Source: Acetobacter okinawensis
GTDB taxonomy: Bacteria > Pseudomonadota > Alphaproteobacteria > Acetobacterales > Acetobacteraceae
Assembly: GCF_002153655.1 (NCBI RefSeq)
Contig: NZ_JOPJ01000001.1
Span: 93,027-157,026 of the forward strand
DNA length: 64,000 nucleotides
Direction of reading: 5' to 3'
In this document: piece after piece, positions 55,492 through 64,000 of the stretch
How the letters are laid out: the number at the start of each line of letters is the position of its first letter
How positions within the stretch are numbered: position 1 is the stretch's first letter
The notes under the pieces: generated by a model
What the model saw: the letters and a program-made list of their open reading frames with translations, nothing else
What the model was told of the DNA's origin: nothing
The model's database searches: none
Program-made: the position numbers and the translations under genes

Positions 55492-55875
55492 TTATGACCC
55501 GCCGTTTGTGCGTAGCGGGTCATCATTCAGCTTCATGTGCCGGACAATCTGCTCAAGCTCATGCGCATAAGCAGTTTTAACATTGTTCACGGCTTTGCCG
55601 ACCCGCTCCTTGGGGTGTTTTTGGCATTCGTCGCGTATGGCTTTGGACAGACCTCTGGTCACCTCATCTGGCATGCGGGATTCACTCATTTTATCGCCAG
55701 AATAATCGCCATGCTCGGAGTTCAGGTAATCTATGCAGATGCCATTGGCATTTTGCGTGGTTTTCTGCATCAACGCCTTGTAATCGCCGTCCTCTTCCGT
55801 GTCCTGCGCCATAACCGGCACGGAGCACATGGCCAGCAGGCTGCCCATAACAAGACCTAAAAGCTGTTTACGCAT
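55492..55875 (-). CDS. Small secreted two-cysteine protein, possible HdeA/HdeB-like
   Basis: A 127-aa protein with a signal peptide (residues 1-24, ending PVMAQ) and a helical mature part. The two cysteines (NGICIDYL and IRDECQKHPKERV) stand 36 residues apart. The second region resembles the CKKNP-type helix of the acid chaperones HdeA/HdeB, and the first has the C-x-x-(F/Y)-L pattern. The resemblance is weak and by eye. The ATG at 55875 begins the signal sequence. It is alone between a nitroreductase and a LysR gene. Confidence 0.65.
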   Translation of the reverse strand: MRKQLLGLVMGSLLAMCSVPVMAQDTEEDGDYKALMQKTTQNANGICIDYLNSEHGDYSGDKMSESRMPDEVTRGLSKAIRDECQKHPKERVGKAVNNVKTAYAHELEQIVRHMKLNDDPLRTNGGS

Positions 55876-56043
55876 GGTCTGCGCCTTCCATCCACCATGC
55901 CAGACACGCGGCATGGTGGGCAGCATACCACACTCCCGGGTCGCACACCTACACAGCCACACCCGACTGGCATGAAAAGCGCGTGTGCACCACGGCCTGC
56001 CATTCATGGCTCATGTGGCCCGCACACCACCAAGGCAGCGAGA

Positions 56044-56940
56044 TTATACGTTAAGGCGTTGCCCGGTTTGTGGCAAAGCCTCAAACATCTGCGACAACTC
56101 CGCCATAACCGCAGCGGGCACGCCCCCACCATAGCGGGTGCACAAACACAGTGTTTCGCGCAGTCGCAGATTATCAAGGGCCTGAAAACACAACACGCCA
56201 GCGGAAACATCGTGCACAACATCCAGCCATGTCAGCACTCCCATATACTCCCCGCGCCGGATGTATGCGCGAATAAGTTCCACCGAGTTGGTGTTGACCA
56301 GACCTTTGGGCTGCACGCGCATGCGTGTGAACTCCCCATCCAGTCTGGGCCAGAGAGAGAGCGAACTATCCGGCAGACAAAGTGGCAAATCAGCACAGGC
56401 ATACAGCAGATCCGCCACCTTGCCCCCGGTGGGGAGCATTCCTGCCGTTGCAATCAAACCAATGTCATAATCACGCTTTTTTTGAATGGATATGTCCTGA
56501 TCATCCAGAACATTAAACGCAATAATCACATCCAGTTCCCCCGCACGTAACTGACGCACAAGGGTGTTTGTGTCCGAGACGATCAGTCTCAAAGCCGTTT
56601 TGTGGTCGCGCAGGTCCGGGTGGACTGCGACAAATGGCAAAAGACATTCCATAATACCCAAACGCACCCCCGCAGCATCGGGGCGGGCAATTGTGGCGCG
56701 CAGGCGGCGCTCGGCATCAATCCACTGGGTTGCCTGCTCCAGCAGTTTTTTACCCGCATCCGTCAGGCGGCTGCCCTGTGGGGTACGGACCATTAACGGT
56801 GCACCAAATGCACGCTCAAGCATCTGCATCTGTCGGATCAGGGCGGAGGGGGCAACATTCAGCACCTCCGCTGCACGCCGAACCGAATTGTGGCGACTGA
56901 TTTCCACAAAAGACAGCAGTTCGCGTGAAAATGCCGACAT
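56044..56940 (-). CDS. LysR-family transcriptional regulator
   Basis: A 298-aa regulator. Residues 1-60 are the LysR HTH (FVEISRHNSVRRAAEVLNVAPSALIRQMQMLE), followed by a periplasmic-binding-like effector domain (about 90-295). It is divergent from the deaminase and permease genes, 127 bp apart. LysR proteins usually control the divergent operon, so purine or pyrimidine uptake is a likely target. The effector is unknown. Confidence 0.9.
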   Translation of the reverse strand: MSAFSRELLSFVEISRHNSVRRAAEVLNVAPSALIRQMQMLERAFGAPLMVRTPQGSRLTDAGKKLLEQATQWIDAERRLRATIARPDAAGVRLGIMECLLPFVAVHPDLRDHKTALRLIVSDTNTLVRQLRAGELDVIIAFNVLDDQDISIQKKRDYDIGLIATAGMLPTGGKVADLLYACADLPLCLPDSSLSLWPRLDGEFTRMRVQPKGLVNTNSVELIRAYIRRGEYMGVLTWLDVVHDVSAGVLCFQALDNLRLRETLCLCTRYGGGVPAAVMAELSQMFEALPQTGQRLNV

Positions 56941-57067
56941 TTTTACAAAATACCCCCGTGTATGAAAAATCAGAACACCGCTGACAATTCATTGCGCTAC
57001 AGGAACATAAATGCAATGTTTTAAAGTCTGAAGCTTCCTTGCTGTATATTTTTACGGGAGCCCTCTC

Positions 57068-57571
57068 ATGTCCACCGACCCATCACCCCAGCACAGCCTG
57101 ACTGCCACAGACCGAAAACTACTCGAGAGAACACTCCAGATTTCTCAGGAAAGCAGGCTTGCTGGCAATCATCCCTTTGGGGCCCTGCTGGCGGCAGAAG
57201 ATGGAACAATCCTGCTTGAATCCGGCAACAGTGCTGCAACAGACCGTGGGACGGGACACGCGGAACTCAATGTCGCCCGCAAGGCAGCACAGTTATATAC
57301 GCCGGACTTTCTGGCTGCATGCACACTGGTCACCTCGGTAGAGCCGTGCTGCATGTGTGCAGGCAGCATTTACTGGGCAGGCATTGGCCGCCTTGTTTAC
57401 GGCATGACCGAAAAGCGCCTGGCAACCCTGACCGGCGACAACCCCGAAAACCTGACCATGAACATGCCCTGCACGCAGGTGTTTGACGCAGGCCAGCGCA
57501 AGGTTGTGGTCATCGGCCCTGTTGAAGACATGGAAGCCCGAATTGCCCATGTGCACGAAGGATTCTGGTAA
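57068..57571 (+). CDS. Nucleoside/nucleobase deaminase (CDA family)
   Basis: A 167-aa zinc deaminase. The H-A-E motif (TGHAELNVA, near residue 65) and P-C-x-x-C motif (EPCCMCAGSIYW, near 95) provide the ligands and catalytic Glu. It resembles guanine deaminase and tRNA-adenosine-type enzymes; the sequence is too short for the long cytosine deaminases. Its neighbour is an NCS2 permease, so guanine or a related base is plausible. GGGAG precedes the ATG. Confidence 0.87.
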   Translation: MSTDPSPQHSLTATDRKLLERTLQISQESRLAGNHPFGALLAAEDGTILLESGNSAATDRGTGHAELNVARKAAQLYTPDFLAACTLVTSVEPCCMCAGSIYWAGIGRLVYGMTEKRLATLTGDNPENLTMNMPCTQVFDAGQRKVVVIGPVEDMEARIAHVHEGFW

Positions 57572-57575
57572 GATC

Positions 57576-58937
57576 ATGGAACAGCAGACACCCCAAACGC
57601 ACACCATGAGCGGTAAAAACGGAGTGGATGAGGTGCTACCCCTCCCCCGTATGGTCCCACTGGCCGTGCAGCACGTCATGGTCATGTATATGGGGGCCAT
57701 TACCACCCCACTTGTCATCGGCCGTGTTCTGGCTCTTCCCGCGGCGCAAACAGCAACCCTTATTCAGGCAGACCTGCTGACCAGTGGTGCCGCCACATTA
57801 TTGCAGACCATTGGCACGCGCTGGCTGGGCGCGCGCCTGCCGCTGATGCAGGGCGTCTCGTTTGCAACCGTGTCGTGCGTGATCGGTATTGCCTCCTCCG
57901 CCACTTTAGCCACAAGCCATGACAATGAAGGGTTACGCACGGTTTATGGCGCGGTCATTGTGGCGGGTCTGGCCGCCATGCTCGCAGCGCCACTGGGCCG
58001 CCATATCATGCGGTTTTTTCCGCCAGTTGTGGTTGGCACGTCCCTTGCCATCATGGGGTTCAGCCTGTTGCCGGTCGCTATTGACCAGATCGCTTCCGGC
58101 GCAGGCCTGCATGCGGGGCGGAACATGCTTGTCGCCATGAGTGTATTTGCCAGTGCAATTTTTTTATCCATTACCGGGCGTGGTGTTTTTAAAAATCTGG
58201 CCGTCATTATTGGCGTGGGGGTCGGCCTTGTGGTGGCTTTTGCAGCAGGCCAGCTTACCCCACATCTGAGCGGTATGCCGCCACTGCTGGCACCCGTCAG
58301 GCCCCTGCCCTTTGGCTGGCCGATTTTTCAGTTAATGCCTTCCCTGAGCATGATTGTCATTGTGGCCATTACGTGGGTTGAATCCATTGGGGATGCAGTT
58401 GTTGTGGGAGAAATGACAGGACGCCACGCAACCCCCAAACTGGTGAGCAGACTGCTGCGGGCAGATGGGCTGGCAACATTGCTGGGGGGGATTATGGGGT
58501 CTTTCCCCTACACCGCTTTTTCCGAAAATGTTGCGCTTTTAAGCATTACGGGCGTGCGCAGCCGGTGGATTGTCGCCATGGCCGGGGGGATTTTATGTGT
58601 TCTGGGGCTTTCGCCTTTTCTGGCCACGGCGGTGGCCGCCCTCCCCCCTGCCGTGGCCGGAGGCGCCGGTCTGATGATTTTTGGAACCCTGATGATGGTG
58701 GGCATACAGATGCTGGCATCCCTTGGGCTGGAACCGGGGAACAAGCCGTTTATTGTTGCCTCTGTCAGCATTGTTCTGGCCATGGCCATTGTGATGAAGC
58801 CGGATTTTTTTATGTTTATGCCTGACTGGACACAACCCGTCCTGCAATCCCCCGTTGTGGCTGGTTGCGTGAGCGCCATTGTGCTCAATATTCTTTTTTC
58901 ATTCCGAGAGAAAAAAGAAGCCCCCCTGAGCGCATGA
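57576..58937 (+). CDS. NCS2-family purine/xanthine permease
   Basis: A 453-aa membrane protein with about 12-14 helices of the nucleobase-cation symporter 2 family. VPLAVQHVMVMYMGAITTPLVIG opens the transport domain, LPLMQGVSFATVS is the helix-3 family motif, and ESIGDAVVVGE carries the conserved Glu of NCS2 substrate sites. It starts 4 bp after the deaminase stop, so the two are one operon, probably uptake and deamination of a purine. Confidence 0.92.
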   Translation: MEQQTPQTHTMSGKNGVDEVLPLPRMVPLAVQHVMVMYMGAITTPLVIGRVLALPAAQTATLIQADLLTSGAATLLQTIGTRWLGARLPLMQGVSFATVSCVIGIASSATLATSHDNEGLRTVYGAVIVAGLAAMLAAPLGRHIMRFFPPVVVGTSLAIMGFSLLPVAIDQIASGAGLHAGRNMLVAMSVFASAIFLSITGRGVFKNLAVIIGVGVGLVVAFAAGQLTPHLSGMPPLLAPVRPLPFGWPIFQLMPSLSMIVIVAITWVESIGDAVVVGEMTGRHATPKLVSRLLRADGLATLLGGIMGSFPYTAFSENVALLSITGVRSRWIVAMAGGILCVLGLSPFLATAVAALPPAVAGGAGLMIFGTLMMVGIQMLASLGLEPGNKPFIVASVSIVLAMAIVMKPDFFMFMPDWTQPVLQSPVVAGCVSAIVLNILFSFREKKEAPLSA

Positions 58938-59033
58938 ACACCATGCGCGTCCTTGCTGCTCCATGCCCCATTAACGTCTCAATAACATTCTTCGGGCATC
59001 CTGCCTTTACTTTGTGTATCGCAGGATATTCCC

Positions 59034-59849
59034 ATGACACACCTGACCTCCACACAGCCTACACGCGGTTACACCCTGCTATCCACCACACCTGAGCAAA
59101 CGGCACAAAACGCAACAGCAGCACAACAGAACCGGGCAGGCACATCCCCTTCCCGCCCCGCAACGTTGCGCGGAACGGACACAGCCTCTTCCGTTCAGAT
59201 AAGCCTGTCGCAGGCGGGGCTGGATTTTCTGGCTCATCCGAGTGCGGCCACTACGCCTGAGCAGGCTGCGGCTCAGGAGGCTTTGGCCCGGCTGGACCGC
59301 CTTGCCAGTGCAAGCCATACGGAGGCCCGTGAGGAGGCGGAAGAACGGGTCAATACTATCAAGGCCCAAATACACCAGCTTATGCAGATAAAAGACCTGC
59401 TTTCGCCCAAGGCACTGGCGCAGGAACTGGCACAACTGGCCCGGCAACTGGCCGCAGCAGTCGCGCAATACACACAAAGTGGGGGGAGCAGCACAGCCAA
59501 TGCAGCCGCAGGCAATGCCGTGCTCGCAGCTACCCAGACAACACCATCAACATCATCACCCACACAAGCTGCCTCCACCCTCCCCACAGATGTAACAACC
59601 ACTGACACACAACAGCCCGCGACCACATTACCGGACGCACAGACCACAACGCAGGGAGGCACACCGGCCACAAAAACAGATAACGATCAGGGTTTTGCCC
59701 AAGCTGTTCAGGGCTTGTCCGCGCAGATGAAGGCCCTGCTGGCACAAAACAGGCTACGCCTGCAAAAACTGCACATCACATCGGATAGTGACACGCAAAC
59801 CGCACAAAACGCGCTTGAGACCGTCAGCCAGCTCATACCAAAAATATAG
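59034..59849 (+). CDS. Coiled-coil protein of unknown function
   Basis: A 271-aa protein with no signal peptide or membrane segment. Residues 1-75 are polar and disordered, with SVQISLSQAGLDFL. About 75-145 is a charged helical region (LDRLASASHTEAREEAEERV) and is likely a coiled coil. A Ser/Thr/Gln-rich linker follows (about 148-215), then a final helical part (LSAQMKALLAQNRLRLQKL). I do not recognise the family. AGGA stands 7 nt before the ATG. A 13-bp-stem hairpin follows the gene. Confidence 0.68.
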   Translation: MTHLTSTQPTRGYTLLSTTPEQTAQNATAAQQNRAGTSPSRPATLRGTDTASSVQISLSQAGLDFLAHPSAATTPEQAAAQEALARLDRLASASHTEAREEAEERVNTIKAQIHQLMQIKDLLSPKALAQELAQLARQLAAAVAQYTQSGGSSTANAAAGNAVLAATQTTPSTSSPTQAASTLPTDVTTTDTQQPATTLPDAQTTTQGGTPATKTDNDQGFAQAVQGLSAQMKALLAQNRLRLQKLHITSDSDTQTAQNALETVSQLIPKI

Positions 59850-59897
59850 CCACAATGGCACTTTGGGCCAGAAGAAGCACAAACCTTTATGGCACGT

Positions 59898-59929
59898 CAC
59901 ACGGGCTGAAAAAAACTTCAGCCCGTGTG
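59898..59929. terminator. Long hairpin between the unknown gene and the catalase
   Basis: A perfect 13-bp stem (59898-59910 with 59917-59929) and a 6-nt loop. No T-run follows on either strand. It sits between two convergent genes, where a terminator is expected. Confidence 0.6.
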
Positions 59930-59949
59930 AGCCGCACCATGCCAGATTT

Positions 59950-61416
59950 TCAGGCTCTGGCAGCAAGCACACCATCGCGGACACGTTTGCCTATATCCGC
60001 ATCAATATGTGTCCAGTAGTCAAAGACCCGAGACAGCACCGGCTCTTCAACACCCTGCAGCACATGACCGACAATATTACCAACCAGCCGTTCGCGGGCC
60101 GCAGCATCCATAACGCGGTTGATTAATATATTGGCCTGACTGAAGTCATCATCATCACGGCGCAGGGTATAGGCAGCCCGCATGAACGGGCCATCTGCCT
60201 CCCACACAGCATTTTCGGGGAAGTGCCGGGCATCCGCCACCGGACCACCCTTGGAGTTTGGCACATAAACCGGGTCGTGCGCTGGCTGCACGCGCATGGC
60301 GCCACCTTTGACATACCCATGAACAGGGCATTTGGCTGCGTTAACCGGGATCTGCTTATAGTTCACACCCAGCCGCGCCCTGTGTGCATCCGCATAGGCA
60401 AAAGAGCGCCCGAGCAGCATTTTATCGGGGGAAAGGCCCGTGCCCGGCACAAAATTATTCGGCTCGAAGGCAAGCTGCTCAATCTGGGAATGAAAATCCG
60501 TTGGATTGCGATCAAGCGTCAGCTTGCCAACATCAATCAAAGGGAAGTCCGCGTGTGGCCACACCTTGGTCAGGTCAAAAGGGTTGATGTGGTAGGTTAT
60601 TGCATCTTCATACGGCATAACCTGCATGCGCAGCGTCCAACTGGGGTAATCCCCCCGTTTGATGGCCATATGCAGGTCACGGCGGTGGTAGTCCGCATCG
60701 GCACCGGCAATCTTGCCCGCCTGCTCCTGAGTCAGAAACTTGATGCCCTGATCGGTTTTGAAGTGATACTTCACCCAGAACCGCTCCCCCTTTGCATTAA
60801 CCCACATATAGGTATGGCTGGAGAACCCATCCATATGCCGCCATGTTGCGGGAATACCACGATCGCCCATAAGCCATGTGACCTGATGGGCTGTCTCCGG
60901 GCTAAGGGTCCAGAAGTCCCACTGCATGTCGTTATCACGCAGGCCGTTATCAACCCGGCGTTTTTGGGAATGAATGAAGTGCTGGAACTTGAGCGGGTCA
61001 CGCACAAAAAAGATCGGCGTGTTATTGCCGACCATGTCAAAATTTCCCTCACCTGTATAAAACTTCAGGGCAAAACCACGCGGGTCGCGCCATGTATCCG
61101 GGCTGCCTGCCTCCCCCGCAACGGTTGAAAAACGGGCCACCACCTCGGTTTTGGCACCCGGCTGCAAAAACTGCGCGCTGGTATACGCACTCACATCATG
61201 CGTGACTTCAAACGTGCCAAAAGCGCCGCTCCCCTTGGCGTGCGGCTGGCGGTCCGGAATCATCTCGCGGTTGAACGCGGCCATCTGCTCGATAAGGTAA
61301 TGGTCGTGCAACACAATTGGCCCATCTGCGCCAACGCTCAACGAATGTTCGTCGCTGGAAACCGGAATACCGGATTCCGTTGTATGTCTTTTCGCGCTCG
61401 GGTCGTGTGCCACCAT
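59950..61416 (-). CDS. Monofunctional heme catalase
   Basis: A 488-aa catalase of the small-subunit clade. The catalytic His is in [10 protein letters not shown] near residue 72 and the heme-binding Tyr is in [14 protein letters not shown] near 340 (pattern R-x-F-x-Y-x-D-x-x-x). [20 protein letters not shown] and [12 protein letters not shown] are family blocks. I start at the ATG 61416, where GGAGGA lies directly upstream. It is transcribed away from the siderophore receptor. The role is hydrogen peroxide removal. Confidence 0.95.
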   Translation of the reverse strand: MVAHDPSAKRHTTESGIPVSSDEHSLSVGADGPIVLHDHYLIEQMAAFNREMIPDRQPHAKGSGAFGTFEVTHDVSAYTSAQFLQPGAKTEVVARFSTVAGEAGSPDTWRDPRGFALKFYTGEGNFDMVGNNTPIFFVRDPLKFQHFIHSQKRRVDNGLRDNDMQWDFWTLSPETAHQVTWLMGDRGIPATWRHMDGFSSHTYMWVNAKGERFWVKYHFKTDQGIKFLTQEQAGKIAGADADYHRRDLHMAIKRGDYPSWTLRMQVMPYEDAITYHINPFDLTKVWPHADFPLIDVGKLTLDRNPTDFHSQIEQLAFEPNNFVPGTGLSPDKMLLGRSFAYADAHRARLGVNYKQIPVNAAKCPVHGYVKGGAMRVQPAHDPVYVPNSKGGPVADARHFPENAVWEADGPFMRAAYTLRRDDDDFSQANILINRVMDAAARERLVGNIVGHVLQGVEEPVLSRVFDYWTHIDADIGKRVRDGVLAARA

Positions 61417-61603
61417 GGTTTCCTCCACCTATACGCCATAGAGATATTGGAACGCATGGTCCGCGCCAGATGTTCACCCACCCTGCATCACTTTTTCCGG
61501 CGATAGGGTAGCCCCACGGGGAGGAACGACCTGTGGCCCGTGAGTCACATATTTAATTTTTAATGTTTGCAACGGATACAAACTGGCTGCCCCACACTAT
61601 AGA

Positions 61604-61624
61604 TGCGAATTATTGTCATTTTCA
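61604..61624 (+). promoter_or_regulatory. Fur-like box upstream of the TonB receptor
   Basis: A 21-bp stretch, with the 19-bp window 61605-61623 matching the classical Fur box at 13 of 19 positions when aligned by hand. It ends 14 bp before the receptor ATG. It contains the repeated GAAT and ATTxTCAT pattern of iron-regulated operators. Confidence 0.55.
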
Positions 61625-61638
61625 TCAAAGGTCTTCGC

Positions 61639-63798
61639 ATGACTCTCGCCCGTCCCTCAATCGGCGTTATGAGCCTGTTTACAGCAGGGATCTGTCTGGC
61701 CTACCCCCTTGCCACAAAGGCAGAAACATCACTCTCGCAGGATTCCGAAACTGCAAAAGACGAGTATGTTGAAGTCAAGGCCAAGCGCTCGGGCTATGTG
61801 GCGAGCAGCACATCCATTGCCACAAAAACCGATGTCCCCCTGCGTGAGGTTCCCCAGTCCGTTACGGTCATTACCCGTATGCAGATGGATGAACAGCACG
61901 CACGCAGCATCTCCGATGCCTTGAACTATTCTGCCGGTGTTTCCGCCGGGAGCCGCCCGGGCAGCCGGTTTGACAGTATTTACCTCCGTGGTTTTGGCGG
62001 GTTTGGCGGGAGCGCCAACTATGTGCAGTTCCTTGATGGGACGCGGCTGACACAGGGTATCTCCTATGCCGTACCGTCGTTTGATGAGTACTTCATGCAA
62101 AGCGTGGAAGTTCTCAGGGGGCCAGCATCGGTGCTGTATGGCCAGTCCAGCCCCGGCGGTTTTGTGAACATGACCATGAAAACCCCCACAGCAACCCCAT
62201 ACCATGAGGTCCGGCTCGGCACCGGGTCATATGATTATGGGGAGGCCATGCTCGATATGTCTGACCGTATCAACAAAAGCGGCACACTGAGCGCCCGGCT
62301 GACTGCTGTAGGCAGGACCGGCAATACGCAGGTCAACTACACTCAGGACCACCGTATTGGTGTTATGCCCCAGATTGCGTGGCGTCCAACCGATCATACG
62401 GATTTAAACGTCCGGCTTTTTTATCAGAACGATCCATCTTCGCTCTACGGCATGGCCCTGCCTGCCGCAGGCACGGTGCTCCCCAACAAAAATGGCAGGC
62501 TGCCAACCAGCCTGTTTACCAGCGAACCGGGCTTTGACCAGTACAGACGCACGGAATATATGACGGAAATTGCCTTCCGCCACCGCTTCAACGATGCTCT
62601 GACATGGCGGCAGAACTTCCGCTATCTGCACCTTGATTCAGATTTCCGTTCCATTTCCCTGCGCGCACTGGCCAGTAATCAGGCAACAGCATCGCGGATG
62701 TACACAATATCACGCGAGCATATGGATGCATTCAACAGCGATAACAGTCTGGAGACCCGTTTTCACACCGGTCATGTCAAACATACGCTTATTGCTGGCA
62801 TAGATTACCTGCACAATGCCTCCGACCGTATTCTGGGTAACGGCACAGTGCCCTCACTCAACCTGTACGATCCAGTCTATGGCGCTCATTTTTCCCCCAC
62901 CGCGACAAGCGATGCATCGCAAATTCTCAACCAGCTTGGCCTCTACATTCAGGATCAGGCAAAGTGGAAGCGCTTCTCCTTTATTCTGGGCGGGCGGTTT
63001 GACTGGACAACACTCGACACAACCTACCGCTGGGGTGGAAAATCAGTCTCTTCCTCCGCCAGAAAACCCACCTATCGCGGTGGCATTGTCTATTCGTTTG
63101 ACAATGGTATTTCGCCATATTTTTCGTATAGCACATCGTTCATGCCAACGGCTGGCACAAGCTATGCCGGGGCATCTTTCAAACCCACCACAGGCAACCA
63201 GTACGAAGTGGGGGTAAAGTACCAACCCAGCAAAATACCCATGACCATTACCGGGTCAGCCTATACCATTCATCAGGAAAATGTTCTGACCACAGACCCC
63301 GCGCACACCACTTACAATATCCAGACTGGCGCAGTACGCTCCCGTGGCTTTGAGCTGGAAGCACGGGCACACCCTCTTCCCGGCCTGAACCTGATTGCCT
63401 CTTACGCCTATAACGACATTCAGATCAGGCACGACACAACCGCAAGCAACATTGGCAACCGCCTGCTTGCTGCGCCTTCCAACACGGCCTCCGGCTGGGT
63501 CAGCTATACGTTCCAGAACGGCAGGGCCAAAGGGTTCGGGCTCGGTGGCGGCGTACGTTACAATGGTTTCAGCTACGGGGACAACGCAAACACCTTTAAG
63601 GTGCCCGGTTACATTCTGGGTGAAGCAGAAGCCCATTATGATATGGGCGGCGCCTTTTCCTCGCTGAAGAACCTCCTGCTTCAGGTCAATGCAACCAACC
63701 TTGCAGACAATAAATATGTTGTTGCATGCGCGTCTTCCATGAACTGCTTTTATGGCACCCGCCGCACTATTCTTGGCAACATACAATACCGCTGGTAA
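61639..63798 (+). CDS. TonB-dependent siderophore receptor
   Basis: A 719-aa outer-membrane receptor. A signal peptide (residues 1-28) is followed by a plug domain (VPLREVPQSVTVITRMQM, LRGFGGFGGSANYVQFLDG, and SVEVLRGPASVLYGQSSPGG near residue 165), then a 22-strand barrel ending in ILGNIQYRW with the C-terminal aromatic. No N-terminal signalling domain is present. It resembles FhuE/FoxA/FpvA-type receptors; the ligand is unknown. The start ATG 61639 has AAGG 7 nt upstream. Confidence 0.92.
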   Translation: MTLARPSIGVMSLFTAGICLAYPLATKAETSLSQDSETAKDEYVEVKAKRSGYVASSTSIATKTDVPLREVPQSVTVITRMQMDEQHARSISDALNYSAGVSAGSRPGSRFDSIYLRGFGGFGGSANYVQFLDGTRLTQGISYAVPSFDEYFMQSVEVLRGPASVLYGQSSPGGFVNMTMKTPTATPYHEVRLGTGSYDYGEAMLDMSDRINKSGTLSARLTAVGRTGNTQVNYTQDHRIGVMPQIAWRPTDHTDLNVRLFYQNDPSSLYGMALPAAGTVLPNKNGRLPTSLFTSEPGFDQYRRTEYMTEIAFRHRFNDALTWRQNFRYLHLDSDFRSISLRALASNQATASRMYTISREHMDAFNSDNSLETRFHTGHVKHTLIAGIDYLHNASDRILGNGTVPSLNLYDPVYGAHFSPTATSDASQILNQLGLYIQDQAKWKRFSFILGGRFDWTTLDTTYRWGGKSVSSSARKPTYRGGIVYSFDNGISPYFSYSTSFMPTAGTSYAGASFKPTTGNQYEVGVKYQPSKIPMTITGSAYTIHQENVLTTDPAHTTYNIQTGAVRSRGFELEARAHPLPGLNLIASYAYNDIQIRHDTTASNIGNRLLAAPSNTASGWVSYTFQNGRAKGFGLGGGVRYNGFSYGDNANTFKVPGYILGEAEAHYDMGGAFSSLKNLLLQVNATNLADNKYVVACASSMNCFYGTRRTILGNIQYRW

Positions 63799-63830
63799 CG
63801 GGGCCGCCTTGTCCTGCAAGGTTTAACGTC

Positions 63831-63868
63831 CCCCACTGGCTGTGAATTACACTTTACAGCCAGTGGGG
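63831..63868. terminator. Hairpin terminator between receptor and right-edge gene
   Basis: A perfect 13-bp stem (63831-63843 with 63856-63868), 12-nt loop, 32 bp after the receptor stop. No T-run follows. The next frame is on the opposite strand, so it may serve both. Confidence 0.65.
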
Positions 63869-63934
63869 CAGATGCCCCTCTCCCGCGCCCAAATCATCCT
63901 CATACCCACAGTGGAATAGCGCGCCACTTTATCC

Positions 63935-64000
63935 TTACTGATCGACGAACTGTTCCTGCCCGACGATTCCCATCTGTGTCACGCCCAGGCGCTGTGCGTC
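63935..64000 (-). CDS. Partial minus-strand gene, last 21 codons
   Basis: An open frame enters from the right edge and ends at TAA (63935-63937). The visible tail reads DAQRLGVTQMGIVGQEQFVD before Q and the stop. The residue mix is protein-like and the frame is convergent with the receptor behind a shared hairpin, but it is too short to name. No function is proposed. Confidence 0.4.
   Translation of the reverse strand, partial: DAQRLGVTQMGIVGQEQFVDQ

Noticed and set aside
1..64000. Mobile elements, prophage, CRISPR or a defence island
   Set aside because: I saw no transposase, integrase, phage structural gene, terminal inverted repeats with target duplications, or regularly spaced repeats. 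Gene content is core metabolism and cell maintenance throughout.

Overview
The window looks like ordinary chromosome of an acetic acid bacterium (Alphaproteobacteria, Acetobacteraceae; Acetobacter or a close relative). The evidence is high GC, a fused ispDF gene, the alphaproteobacterial block ispDF-dusB-ntrBCYX-hfq-hflX, an ATP12-type F1-ATPase chaperone, an NDUFS4-like complex I subunit and several small secreted proteins. The genus is an inference; no rRNA or other decisive marker is present. I see no prophage, insertion sequence, CRISPR array, plasmid origin or recognisable defence island.

Layout. 1-2275: leuCDB leucine genes (minus; leuB runs off the left edge). 2423-5935: ffh-rpsP-rimM-trmD-rplS, a translation and secretion operon read on the minus strand. 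6052-13756: envelope, RNA and quinone functions (Spy-like protein, ATP12, AsmA, an RluA-family pseudouridine synthase, rarA, LolA-like protein, ubiA). 13926-17283: rsmE and gshA facing a GT4 glycosyltransferase. 17303-22332: an MFS exporter, then the YfgM-like, bamB, der cluster. 22491-26540: a small secreted protein, a GT9 glycosyltransferase, ygfZ, and hisI meeting lpxB tail to tail on a shared CTAG. 26654-29925: a SulP transporter, a beta-hydroxyacid dehydrogenase and a squalene/phytoene-synthase-like protein. 30167-34355: sodB, clpB behind a heat-shock type promoter, and a NUDIX hydrolase. 34421-45213: hflX, hfq, ntrX, ntrY, ntrC, ntrB, dusB, ispDF and glnB, a nitrogen-signalling region in which NtrC and NtrX both lack the GAFTGA sigma-54 contact loop.

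45429-52514: a UbiH-type hydroxylase, cysE, two tRNAs flanking an NDUFS4-like gene, gpt, and a metal-homeostasis stretch. That stretch holds a G3E GTPase behind a Zur-like box, a MntP manganese exporter behind a yybP-ykoY riboswitch, and an RcnB-like protein. 52849-63798: a CHASE3-GAF-GGDEF diguanylate cyclase behind an inverted repeat, a nitroreductase, an HdeA/HdeB-like secreted protein, a LysR regulator opposite a deaminase-purine permease pair, an unknown coiled-coil protein, a catalase and a TonB-dependent siderophore receptor behind a Fur-like box. The right edge holds the last codons of a minus-strand gene.

The most interesting material is regulatory: the missing sigma-54 loop in both Ntr response regulators, the clustered Mn and Zn control elements, and the operator-like repeat over the diguanylate cyclase promoter. 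I did not find a convincing new multi-gene system.
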